From contig JBBQGL010000033.1 in assembly GCA_038323025.1 (NCBI GenBank), positions 1-30,191 on the forward strand: DNA of 30,191 nucleotides. Reading direction: 5' to 3'. Source of the DNA: JAFKKF01 sp038323025 (GTDB lineage: Bacteria > Pseudomonadota > Alphaproteobacteria > Rhizobiales > Kaistiaceae). The notes under the pieces are model-generated. The model was not told where the DNA came from, made no database searches, and saw nothing but the letters and a program-made list of their open reading frames with translations. Of the stretch, positions 1 to 7,130 are shown piece after piece; the stretch's first letter is position 1; every line of letters begins with the position of its first letter. The position numbers and the translations under genes were made by a program.

Positions 1-568
1 TGGCTTCCGCCGCAAGCTGGATCACTGTCGCGCCGGTAGCGCAGGCGGTGTTGACGACGGTGGGCGCTCCCGGAACATCGAAGGCTTCCATCAGGCGGGC
101 CGCGATTCCGCCGGACAGGAACGTCCGGTGATTGGCGCGGCGGGCGCCGCCCGTGGTAGCCGCGACGAGTTCGTCGTAGGTGACCTTGCCGCCGCCGCCG
201 GCTTCCAGCGCCAGCGCGAGGCGCGGCGCCCAGCTCATTTCGACGGGCGGGACGCCCAGGAACAACGGTCCATTCAGCTGCCCGGCGGAGAGGCCCGCTT
301 CGACGGCCGCCTCGCGCAACGCCGTGGCGGCGACGCGCTCGGTGCGGAGCGGAAACGGCAGCGCATCCAGCGCCGGGTCGTTGAGGGTCGCGCCGATGGT
401 GGTCCTGAGGCCTGTGGTATCGAAGCGGCCGATCGGGCCGACGCCGGACCGGCCCGCGGTCAGTGCCGCCCAGTTGTCGTCCTTGCCGGTGCCGAGCGAG
501 GTGACGATGCCCATGCCGGTCACGCACACGGCGGGCCGGGAGCGGTCGGTGGCGCGCGGGACGGGCAT
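1..568 (-). CDS. Beta-ketoacyl-ACP synthase (KAS II type), partial, C-terminus beyond left edge
   Basis: Condensing enzyme that would extend an acyl-ACP with malonyl-ACP in the cytoplasm. The reading frame opens at an ATG at 568 and stays open to the left edge, giving 189 codons of a protein usually about 420 residues long. The N-terminus has the family signature VTGMGIVTSLG. The nucleophile motif NTACATGA places the active-site cysteine at residue 176 (bases 41-43), so this copy looks catalytically competent; its two histidines lie outside the window. It starts 2 nt after the stop of the catalytically dead ketosynthase-like gene upstream, so the two are probably translated together, as in KS/chain-length-factor pairs. 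The AcpXL-like ACP two genes upstream suggests very-long-chain fatty acid elongation (a FabF1XL-like role). Family confidence is high; pathway is inferred from context. Confidence 0.9.
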   Translation of the reverse strand, partial: MPVPRATDRSRPAVCVTGMGIVTSLGTGKDDNWAALTAGRSGVGPIGRFDTTGLRTTIGATLNDPALDALPFPLRTERVAATALREAAVEAGLSAGQLNGPLFLGVPPVEMSWAPRLALALEAGGGGKVTYDELVAATTGGARRANHRTFLSGGIAARLMEAFDVPGAPTVVNTACATGATVIQLAAEA

Positions 569-570
569 GA

Positions 571-1785
571 CTACGCCTCCACCTCCACCGCGGAGAGCAT
601 GGCCGCCGCTTCGCCGCGCCAGTGGCCGACGCCGGTGACGAACAGGTGGTCGATATCGTCGCCGTCGCGCGGGCTCGCCGGATCGCCGGGCGCCGGCGGG
701 TAGAGGCGGCCGCTTCGCAGCGCCAGCGCGGCGAGGGCTAGGTTGAATGGAAACGAGGCTTCCATGCCATGCCCGAAGAGCGATCCGGTCAGCCGGATCG
801 GCAGATCCGATCGCGCGGCTGTCGCCGCCAACCGGCCAAGCTCCTCTTTCGTCGGCTGGGCAATGCCGGTGGCGCCCGAAATGACCCCAGGGGAAGCGCC
901 GGGGCGCGAGGCCAATTGCGCACAAAGCTCGCCGACGGTGCGCGCAACGTCGCCGGGATTTCGGCGGCTGTGGCGGTACACGACGCCGTCGAGGCGGGCC
1001 AACGGGATGGCGCCACGGGCACGGGCGTGGCCGGCCTCCTCGAGGACGAGGAAGGCCGAGAGCGTGCCGAGGAGGAGGCCGCCGTCGCCGTCGCGCCCGG
1101 TCACCGGCCGGTAGGGTTGTCGCCAGAGGTAGTCGCCGGAGCCGTAGAGCAGGAGGAGGTCCAGCCGTTCGGCGTTGAACGCCCCGCCGACGAGGGCAAC
1201 GTCGTAGTTGCCGTCGGCGACGAGGTCGAATGCGATTTTGGCAGCAGTGGCGCCGGCGAGTTCATCGCCCATCGTCGTGCGCGAACCGCCGCCGATGCCG
1301 TGCAGGATCGAAATGTTGCCGGCGAGCAGGTTGGGGAGCTGCGACAGGAAAAGGCTCGGCCGCATGCGCTCGGAGAGCTTCTGGTTCAGTGCGGCCGGCG
1401 AGGCGAATACGAGCGGCTCGCTGAAGATCGCCTCATCGAGGGCGATGTCGCGCTCGCCGCCGGCGCCGCCAACGATCACGGCCGCGCGGGAAAGGATATC
1501 CTCGTTGCCTTTCAGCCCGGCCGAGCGGAGCGCCTGGCCGGCGGTGTAGACGCCGAGGGCCTGCAGCGGGCCCATCCGCTTCCGCTCCATCGGATTGGGG
1601 ATCTCGGACGAATAGTCGATCGCCGGCAGCGGATGGACGGCGCAGCCGGTGTTGCGCAGTTCGGCGAGGCGCGGCGCGGGCGTGGCGTTCAGCGTCAGCC
1701 AGTGCTCGTCGGGCGTGGTTGCAAGGGAGGAGACGAGGCCAAGGCCGGTCACCCAGACTTCACGTCGCGGGCCGTTCAGGCCCAT
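571..1785 (-). CDS. Beta-ketoacyl-ACP synthase-like protein lacking the catalytic triad
   Basis: A 404-residue thiolase-fold protein of the ketosynthase family. The N-terminal VWVTGLGLVSSLAT and the NISILHGIGGG segment align with KAS II. At the nucleophile position the usual TACATG is replaced by MGDELAG, with Glu175 where Cys is expected. The region of the first catalytic His reads SGATGIAQPT (no His), and the second, normally TGH, reads TGSLFG around residue 335. All three catalytic residues are therefore missing by my manual alignment. The frame is intact at full length, so this is not decay. It lies 3 nt downstream of the ACP and 2 nt upstream of an intact ketosynthase. A partner or chain-length-factor role is the likeliest reading. 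The rhizobial acpXL cluster also carries two adjacent FabF homologues, and this would be the FabF2XL equivalent. Confidence 0.85.
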   Translation of the reverse strand: MGLNGPRREVWVTGLGLVSSLATTPDEHWLTLNATPAPRLAELRNTGCAVHPLPAIDYSSEIPNPMERKRMGPLQALGVYTAGQALRSAGLKGNEDILSRAAVIVGGAGGERDIALDEAIFSEPLVFASPAALNQKLSERMRPSLFLSQLPNLLAGNISILHGIGGGSRTTMGDELAGATAAKIAFDLVADGNYDVALVGGAFNAERLDLLLLYGSGDYLWRQPYRPVTGRDGDGGLLLGTLSAFLVLEEAGHARARGAIPLARLDGVVYRHSRRNPGDVARTVGELCAQLASRPGASPGVISGATGIAQPTKEELGRLAATAARSDLPIRLTGSLFGHGMEASFPFNLALAALALRSGRLYPPAPGDPASPRDGDDIDHLFVTGVGHWRGEAAAMLSAVEVEA

Positions 1786-1788
1786 CGT

Positions 1789-2118
1789 TCAGGGCGCGGC
1801 ATCGCCGGAAGCGGCCAGAGCGGCCGGCGCCGCCTTGCTCGCGGCGACCAGCTGGCTGATCTCGTGGACGAGACTGCTGACCTTGAAGGCGTCCTTCGAG
1901 CTGGTCTTGCCCGAATTGATGTCGTTGACCCACTGCTCGAAGGGAATCTTGATGCCGAGCTTCAGGTCGAGAGCGTAGCAGACGTCGAGGAAGGCAATGC
2001 TGTCGAGGCCGAGGTCGAAGGCGATGTTGCTGTCCGGCAGAATCTTGTCGCGCGGAACCGCGCATTCTTCCGCGATGGTGTCGGCGACGACTTGGAAGGT
2101 CTGCTGGTCGAGGCTCAA
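1789..2118 (-). CDS. acpXL: Acyl carrier protein, AcpXL-like (very-long-chain fatty acid carrier)
   Basis: Small acidic carrier whose phosphopantetheine arm would hold the growing fatty acyl chain. The attachment motif FDLGLDSIAF places the modified serine at residue 40. The following segment, ending LGIKIPFEQWVNDINSGK, closely matches AcpXL of rhizobia, which carries the C28 acyl chain for lipid A, rather than the housekeeping AcpP. I chose a TTG start at 2118, giving 109 residues beginning MSLDQQTFQ. This aligns with the AcpXL N-terminus and leaves 43 nt after the P450 stop. An ATG at 2217 in the same frame would add 33 unrelated residues and overlap the P450 gene. The C-terminal 15 or so residues are an Ala-rich extension. 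The AcpXL identification comes from memory of the family and needs an alignment. Confidence 0.85.
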   Translation of the reverse strand: MSLDQQTFQVVADTIAEECAVPRDKILPDSNIAFDLGLDSIAFLDVCYALDLKLGIKIPFEQWVNDINSGKTSSKDAFKVSSLVHEISQLVAASKAAPAALAASGDAAP

Positions 2119-2161
2119 GCGGTTCCCGCTCTTCGTGTCCGGTTTCGTGCCGTGCCGCCGT

Positions 2162-3556
2162 TCAGGTCGCCGGAAGATCCGCGCGGGCGGGCCTCGCCAG
2201 ACAGTTAATCCCCACATTGGGACGGACAGTCAAGCGCCCGACCGGCATGATCTCCGCTGCATTCAGTACCTCCAGATCGAAGTGGCGGATGATCTCCGCC
2301 ATGAGGTACGGCCCCTCGATCATGGCGACGACGCGGCCGGGGCAGACGCGCGGACCGAGGCCGAAGGGGATGAACGAGCCGGAGCGGATTTCCTTCTCGC
2401 GCTGCCGCGAGAAACGCGCGGGAACGAAGCGGTCGGCCGCGTCCCAGAGCGCGCGGTGGCGGTGCACCAGCCACGGTGAAATCACCACCAGGCTGCCCGC
2501 TTCGACGACGTGCTCGCCGAAGGCGGTCCGCTCGAGGGCGAGGCGCGTCAGGAAGGCGGCGGGCGGATAGAGGCGAAGGGTCTCGAGGAATATTGTGCGG
2601 ACCAGCGCCAGCCCGCCGACCTCCTCGTATTTCAGAGGGCGATCGGGCGCGACGGACTCGACTTCGGCGCGAACCGCCGCGGCGGTATCCGGCAGCTGTG
2701 ACAGGATGAACAGCGCCCAGGTTAGGGCGCTCGCCGAAGTCTCGTGGCCGGCGAGGAAGAAGACCATGACCTGGTCGACGATCTCGCGCATCGCGAAGCC
2801 GCGGCCGGCAGAATCGCGCGCGTCAAGGATCGACTGGAGGACATCGCCAGGTTCTGCCTCGGAGGCCCTGCGCGACAGGCGGGCTTCGACCAACCCGCCG
2901 ACGAGGGTGCGAAGCGTCTCCGTCGCCAGCCGGAGTTCGGGACCGTCGTCGTGGCGGGCATAGCCGAGAAGCACCATCGGACCAGCCTGGGGGAGGGTGC
3001 GCTGGTAGGCGGAGAAGGCTTCAAAGACGTGGCGGGCGGTGTCGCCGTCGAGGCCGTCCGAGAAGATCGAGCGGCAGATGATCTCGAGGGCGAGGCTGCT
3101 GATCTCCTCGTCCAAGGCGAACGCACCCTTGGTATCACGCAGCCGGCGGATGAAGGCTTCGATCGCCCGTGCCATGGTCGGGAACATGGCCTGCACGCGC
3201 ATGTGGGCGAAGGCGGGATCGAGCATGGCTCGCTGACGGCGCCAGAGCGCGCCGTTGGAAATGAGCACCCCCTCGCCGACCAGCGGCTCGAGGGCCGCGA
3301 CCATGACGTCGCTCTTCGGGAAGCGCATGGCGTTGTCGACGAGCACCGAACGGATGGCGGCCGGGTCGTTGAGGATGGTGATCGGTCGCTTGCCCTTGCG
3401 CAGCGGGATGATGCTCCGTTCGTAGCCGGCCTCGGGCAGCATCGCGAGGAGCTCGCCGTCCGCGAGCGACAGCATTTCCTTCGGGACCGGCGCCGGAGGA
3501 CGCCAGGCGCCGCCCGACGGCGAGGCGGACAGCGCGCCGGGCGACGGCCCCGTCAT
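2162..3556 (-). CDS. Cytochrome P450 (CYP4/CYP110-like)
   Basis: Heme-thiolate monooxygenase of 464 residues, full length for a bacterial P450. Signatures appear in order: a WRRQRAMLDPAF C-helix region near residue 105, the I-helix oxygen-activation motif AGHETS at 269-274, the ExxR motif ETLR at 325-328, and the heme loop FGLGPRVCPG with Cys405 as axial ligand. There is no membrane anchor and no fused reductase, and no ferredoxin or ferredoxin reductase lies in the window. The C-helix and heme-loop style resembles CYP4/CYP110-type fatty-acid hydroxylases rather than camphor-type P450s, which is an impression, not a measured score. It lies 16 nt after clpS2 and 43 nt before the ACP, on the same strand as the ketosynthase pair. 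The context suggests a fatty-acyl substrate. Met28 is an alternative start. Confidence 0.92.
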   Translation of the reverse strand: MTGPSPGALSASPSGGAWRPPAPVPKEMLSLADGELLAMLPEAGYERSIIPLRKGKRPITILNDPAAIRSVLVDNAMRFPKSDVMVAALEPLVGEGVLISNGALWRRQRAMLDPAFAHMRVQAMFPTMARAIEAFIRRLRDTKGAFALDEEISSLALEIICRSIFSDGLDGDTARHVFEAFSAYQRTLPQAGPMVLLGYARHDDGPELRLATETLRTLVGGLVEARLSRRASEAEPGDVLQSILDARDSAGRGFAMREIVDQVMVFFLAGHETSASALTWALFILSQLPDTAAAVRAEVESVAPDRPLKYEEVGGLALVRTIFLETLRLYPPAAFLTRLALERTAFGEHVVEAGSLVVISPWLVHRHRALWDAADRFVPARFSRQREKEIRSGSFIPFGLGPRVCPGRVVAMIEGPYLMAEIIRHFDLEVLNAAEIMPVGRLTVRPNVGINCLARPARADLPAT

Positions 3557-3572
3557 CGGCGGCGGACCAGCA

Positions 3573-3878
3573 CTATTCTTCGGGCTCGGTCGTGAAAAGA
3601 AGGGGGTAGCCCTTGGCGCGGCCGGCGTCGGTGGCCCGCGTCGCCTTGGTCTCGGCGATGTCCTTTGTGTAGACCGCGACGACGCAGACGCCGCGCCGGT
3701 GCGCCGTGATCATGATCTTGTAGGCCTGGTCGTCGGTGACGCGGAACTCGCCTTTCAGCACGGTCACGACGAACTCGCGCGGCGTGAAATCGTCGTTGAC
3801 GAGGATAACCTTGTGCAGCTTCGGCCGCTCGACCCTGGTCTTGACCCGGGTCCGCGGCTTGACGTCGATATTCGCCAT
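3573..3878 (-). CDS. clpS: ATP-dependent Clp protease adaptor ClpS, ClpS2 type
   Basis: Adaptor of 101 residues that binds proteins with destabilising N-terminal residues and hands them to ClpA-ClpP (N-degron pathway). The core begins LHKVILVNDDFTPREF. Asn28 and Asp29, which contact the substrate alpha-amino group, and His60 in TAHRRG are present. The basic N-terminus and the ending PLLFTTEPEE match the second ClpS paralogue of alphaproteobacteria (ClpS2, studied in Agrobacterium) better than ClpS1. ClpS2 differs from ClpS1 in N-degron selectivity. It is normally a solo gene or sits beside clpA; here clpA is not adjacent and the P450 follows after 16 nt, so the two could share a transcript. 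The 80 bases upstream, to the SDR stop, hold no gene. Confidence 0.93.
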   Translation of the reverse strand: MANIDVKPRTRVKTRVERPKLHKVILVNDDFTPREFVVTVLKGEFRVTDDQAYKIMITAHRRGVCVVAVYTKDIAETKATRATDAGRAKGYPLLFTTEPEE

Positions 3879-3958
3879 CGAGGCCGGCTCGCGATGATCT
3901 GGCTGACGGGAGGAGGACAGCCCATCTCGCCCGTGGGCGGGCGTCCACGCGGCAACTG

Positions 3959-4621
3959 CTACCAGGGCAGTTCGTGGCCTTCGGCGTGCAGGAACTTGCC
4001 GGTGGTGGCGAGGGTGAGGGCGTCGATGCGGGCGAGCAGGCGTTCGGCGGAGAGCGCCGGGGGTATGGCCGCCGGGCTGGAGCCCATGTCGGTCGCCACC
4101 ATGCCGGGATGGAGGAGAGCGACGGCGATGCCCTTCGGCTTCAGCTCCAGCGCGAGGTTGACGCCGGCCATGTTCACCGCCGCCTTCGACATGCGGTAGC
4201 CATAGTTGCCGCCGGAGCCGTTGTCGCCGATCGAGCCGGAACGGCTGGTGATGATGGCGACCTTGGCTCCCTTGCCGAGGTTGGGGAGGAGGGCGCGGGT
4301 CATCCGGATGGGGCCGAGGGAATTCACCTCGAACTGGTCGCGCAGCCTGGCAAAATCCATGGCGGCGAGCGAGTCGCTGTGATGGATGGCGGCGTTGTTG
4401 ACGAGCACGTCGACCGGCTTGCCGGCGATCGCTTTGGCGAATGCCGCGACGCTGGCGTCATCGCCCACGTCGACGCCGGTGTGGACTTCGACACCAAGCG
4501 CCTTCAGTTCGGCGGAGGATCGGCGCACCGCGGCGACGACCTGGTCTCCGCGCGCCGCCACGGCCCTGGCCAGCGCCAGGCCGATGCCGCGATTTGCCCC
4601 GGTGATGACGAAACGTGCCAT
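3959..4621 (-). CDS. Short-chain dehydrogenase/reductase, C-factor-like
   Basis: NAD(P)-dependent oxidoreductase of 220 residues with a Rossmann fold. The cofactor motif TGANRGIG is at 7-14, the NNAA variant of NNAG at 75-78, a catalytic Ser probably at 128, and the catalytic pair YRMSK at Tyr142 and Lys146. The short length and the TGANRGIG start resemble the C-factor/CsgA-like branch of the SDR family. Substrate cannot be read from sequence. It starts 3 nt after the DUF1178 stop on the same strand and is probably the last gene of a comF-nitrilase-DUF1178-SDR transcript. The link to DUF1178 is positional only. Confidence 0.9.
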   Translation of the reverse strand: MARFVITGANRGIGLALARAVAARGDQVVAAVRRSSAELKALGVEVHTGVDVGDDASVAAFAKAIAGKPVDVLVNNAAIHHSDSLAAMDFARLRDQFEVNSLGPIRMTRALLPNLGKGAKVAIITSRSGSIGDNGSGGNYGYRMSKAAVNMAGVNLALELKPKGIAVALLHPGMVATDMGSSPAAIPPALSAERLLARIDALTLATTGKFLHAEGHELPW

Positions 4622-4624
4622 CGG

Positions 4625-5071
4625 CTAGTTGCGCTCCTCAGGCATCGGCGGCAGGGGAGCGAAGTCAATGCCCTCCTCGACCAGCTTCTGCGCGTCCTCG
4701 CTGGTCGCTTCGCCGTAAATGCTGCGCGCCTCGACTTCGTTGTAATGGATCTTGCGGGCTTCGTCGGCGAAGCGGTGGCCGACATAATCGGCGTGCTCGG
4801 TGACCTGACGGCGCAGTTCCTTGATGGCGGCAAGCAGCGCCTTCTGCTTCGGGTCCGGTGTCGAGGCGAGCTGCACTTTTTCGCCGGTGGCGGGCGTGCC
4901 CCGGTCCGAGCGCGCCACGGACGGCGCCATTACGGCCTTGCCGGTCGACGTGGAGGCGCACAGCGGGCAGGCATTGGCGCCGGCCGCTTCCAAGCGGTCA
5001 TATTCGGCGCTGGAGCGGAACCAGGCTTCGAACTCGTGGTCCTTGTCGCAACGGAGCGAGTAACGGATCAA
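4625..5071 (-). CDS. DUF1178 family protein
   Basis: Cytosolic protein of 148 residues belonging to the DUF1178 family, which is widespread in alphaproteobacteria and has no established function that I know. The N-terminus MIRYSLRCDKDHEFEAWFRS is characteristic. Cys8, His12, Cys35 and Cys38 form a rubredoxin-like or zinc-ribbon metal-site pattern. The middle (about 50-75) is polar and probably disordered. The C-terminal half is helical and carries the conserved HYNEVEARSIYGEAT segment typical of the family. It lies 10 nt after the nitrilase-family amidase and 3 nt before the SDR. The nitrilase-DUF1178 neighbourhood recurs in Rhizobiales, which hints at a linked function. Confidence 0.9.
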   Translation of the reverse strand: MIRYSLRCDKDHEFEAWFRSSAEYDRLEAAGANACPLCASTSTGKAVMAPSVARSDRGTPATGEKVQLASTPDPKQKALLAAIKELRRQVTEHADYVGHRFADEARKIHYNEVEARSIYGEATSEDAQKLVEEGIDFAPLPPMPEERN

Positions 5072-5081
5072 ATCGATCTCC

Positions 5082-5951
5082 TCAGGAGGCTGTCTTCAGA
5101 CGCGCCGGCTCGGACGGGGAGGACGCGGTGAAAGTGCGCTCGTTGGCGAGCGCGGGGATGCGGGAACGGGCGAGGGCGCTTTCAGCCGGGTCGATGTCGG
5201 CGATGACGAAGCCCGGCTCGGTGCCGGCTTCGACGAGGATCTTTCCCCAGGGATCGACGATCATGCTGTGCCCGTAGGTGTCGCGGCCATCTTCATGATG
5301 GCCGGCTTGCGCGGCGGCAATGACGTATGCGCCGGTCTCGATCGCCCGCGCCCGAACGAGGACATGCCAATGGGCCTGGCCGGTCGTCTGGGTGAACGCA
5401 GCGGGTACAGCGATCATCGACGCCCCCGACTTTGCAAGAACACGGTAAAGATTTGGAAAACGCACGTCGTAGCAGATGGTCATTCCGAGCTTCGTCCACG
5501 GCAATTCGGCGGTGCGCGCCGCCGCGCCCGGCCGATAGAGCCGGGATTCGCGATAGCTCTCCCCGCCGGCGAGGTCGACGTCGAACATGTGGATCTTGTC
5601 GTAGGTGGCTAAAATCCCGCCATCCGGGCCGATCAGAAACGAGCGATTGGCTACCGGCGCGAGGCCCGGCTCGTCGGCGAGGCGAATCGCCATCGAGCCG
5701 ATGTGGAGGTGGATGCCGCGCTCTCTCGCCAGAGAGCGGAAACGGGCCAGCGAGGGGTCGCTCGCCTCCGGCGCAATGGCTGCAACCAGCCGGGCGCGAT
5801 CGCGATCGAGGATCGTCGTCATCTCCGGGGTGAGTACGTAATTGGCCCCGGCTTCGGCGGCCTCGCCGATCAGGCGCACCGCCTCGGCGACATTCCGGCC
5901 GACATCGATACCGCTCTGCATCTGGACCGCGGCTGCGCGAAACGTGGACAT
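5082..5951 (-). CDS. Carbon-nitrogen hydrolase (nitrilase superfamily, deaminated-glutathione/omega-amidase-like)
   Basis: Amidase of 289 residues with the nitrilase-superfamily Glu-Lys-Cys triad: Glu43 in LTPEMTT, Lys119 in YDKIHMFDVD, and Cys160 in ICYDVRFPNLY. The YDKIHMFDVD and CYDVRFP motifs resemble the Nit1 branch, whose members hydrolyse deaminated glutathione or omega-amides as a repair step. Substrate is inferred from these motifs. I placed the start at the ATG at 5951 (MSTFRAAAVQ), where family similarity begins. The same frame stays open upstream to 6137 but there it runs through comF in another frame. In related genomes a glutaredoxin (grxC) often lies between comF and this gene; here only 37 nt separate them, so it is absent. 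Confidence 0.9.
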   Translation of the reverse strand: MSTFRAAAVQMQSGIDVGRNVAEAVRLIGEAAEAGANYVLTPEMTTILDRDRARLVAAIAPEASDPSLARFRSLARERGIHLHIGSMAIRLADEPGLAPVANRSFLIGPDGGILATYDKIHMFDVDLAGGESYRESRLYRPGAAARTAELPWTKLGMTICYDVRFPNLYRVLAKSGASMIAVPAAFTQTTGQAHWHVLVRARAIETGAYVIAAAQAGHHEDGRDTYGHSMIVDPWGKILVEAGTEPGFVIADIDPAESALARSRIPALANERTFTASSPSEPARLKTAS

Positions 5952-5988
5952 GCGTGGTTTATCTCCGGACCGGATCCCAGAATATCGG

Positions 5989-6758
5989 TCAGGACGTCCC
6001 GCGTACAACCCTGGCGAAGACGAGTACGTTGACGGCGGACGCCCCGGCGCGAAGAAGCGCCCGGGTGGCCGCCCTGGCGGTAGCGCCGGTCGTATACACG
6101 TCATCGACGAGGAGGACGCGCCGGCCGGCGACCCCAATCTTCTCGGCGGGCGGCACGCGAAAGGCCCCGCGCACGTTCCGGTCGCGCTCGTCGGCCGACA
6201 GGCCTACCTGCTGCGCCGTCGCCCGGATGCGCGTCAGGGCCGCCGGCACGAACGGCTTCTTGCCGAGCTTCGCCAGGGTTTTTGCGAGCGCGGCAGACTG
6301 GTTAAAGCGGCGCCACCACAACCGGCGGCGGTGCAGGGGCACCGGTACGACCAGGTCCGCGTCGGCAAGCAGCTTGGCGCCGGCGCGGGCCATCCAGCCT
6401 GCCAATTCAAGCTGGTCACGGTATTGAGGCCGTGGACGAGGCGGCGGGCGATGTCGTCGAAGGCGGCCACCGCCCGGCAGCGCTCGAAGGGCGGCGGATC
6501 GGCGATGGCCTCGGCGGAGAGCGCGCCCTCGCCGAGGTCATAGGCAAAGGGGATGCCGAGCTGAGCGCAGTACGGCGCCTCGATCAGGCGGAGTTGCGAC
6601 CAGCAGTTCGGGCAGAGCGCGCCGTGACTGGCGAGCATCCGGCCGCAGGCAAGGCAGCGCGGTGGCAGCGCCACGTCGGCAAGCCGGTGAAGAACGGCCC
6701 GCAAGCCAGTGCCGGGCCGTGTGCGCGCCAGCGGGGCGATGTCGGCTTCGCTTTCCAT
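5989..6758 (-). pseudogene. comF: ComF family protein, disrupted by a single frameshift
   Basis: ComF-like phosphoribosyltransferase-fold protein related to competence factor ComFC. Two overlapping frames together give a complete protein of about 256 residues. The N-terminal frame (start 6758) has the zinc-binding pairs CLAC (35-38) and CPNC (49-52) and runs normally to ARRLVHGLN. The C-terminal frame continues with YRDQLELAGWMARAG, then VPVPLHRRR and the PRPP loop VLLVDDVYTTGAT. The switch lies at about 6423-6424, where CTCAATACC reads as if one base were missing from CTC-AAx-TAC. A one-base deletion, assembly error or sequencing error explains it; no slippery run is visible. A functional product requires a read error. 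Read upstream of the nitrilase gene in the same direction. Confidence 0.8.
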
Positions 6759-6817
6759 CGACAGAGCCTAATCCAGGCAACGCCGTGGATCGATAGGTGC
6801 GTCCTGGTTCTCCAGGT

Positions 6818-6870
6818 GCGTCCTTCGAGGCTCGGGCTTCGCCCGAGCACCTCAGGATGGCGGGGTTGGG
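6818..6870 (+). repeat. Dispersed palindromic intergenic repeat, copy 1
   Basis: The unit opens gcgtccttcgagg and closes cacctcaggatggcggggtt, with an internal hairpin GCTCGGGC-ttc-GCCCGAGC. Copy 2 at 7015-7070 is its inverted counterpart and copy 3 at 9184-9238 is direct. The outer arms are nearly identical between copies while the hairpin stem varies. An 11-base word, aggtgcgtcct, occurs at 6795 and again at 6814, the second occurrence running into the element. Confidence 0.9.
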
Positions 6871-7014
6871 TGTTATTCAGCGCGGGACCTGTTGGAGCCG
6901 AATGCAACCTCGCGTGAGCAGGAGCCCGCTAACGACCGGGTCGACGTCGTGTTGGTCATTGCCGAAGGCAGCGAACCGGCATCGGCTCGATCAGCTACTG
7001 CGGCGGAGCGAACA

Positions 7015-7070
7015 AACCCCGCCATCCTGAGGTGCTCGCCGGCTTTCAGCCGGCGAGCCTCGAAGGACGC
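7015..7070 (-). repeat. Dispersed palindromic intergenic repeat, copy 2 (inverted to copy 1)
   Basis: Reverse orientation of the unit at 6818-6870; the 15-base edge aaccccgccatcctg is the exact reverse complement of the edge of copy 1. Its hairpin has an 11-bp stem (7034-7044 with 7048-7058) and a 3-base loop, longer than in the other copies. The stretch 6759-7130 between comF and the methyltransferase gene holds this inverted pair, about 144 bases between the copies with no convincing gene, and the methyltransferase leader. Confidence 0.9.
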
Positions 7071-7130
7071 GTGCCCCCCGGGATCGGACGTGCTTTGACT
7101 TGGCAGGGGGCCGAGGCCCATATCGGCATC

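Noticed and set aside
769..2208. Long plus-strand open frame of 479 codons opposite the ketosynthase-like and ACP genes
   Set aside because: Low-complexity Arg/Glu/Ala/Gly-rich translation, typical of the antisense frame of GC-rich genes.
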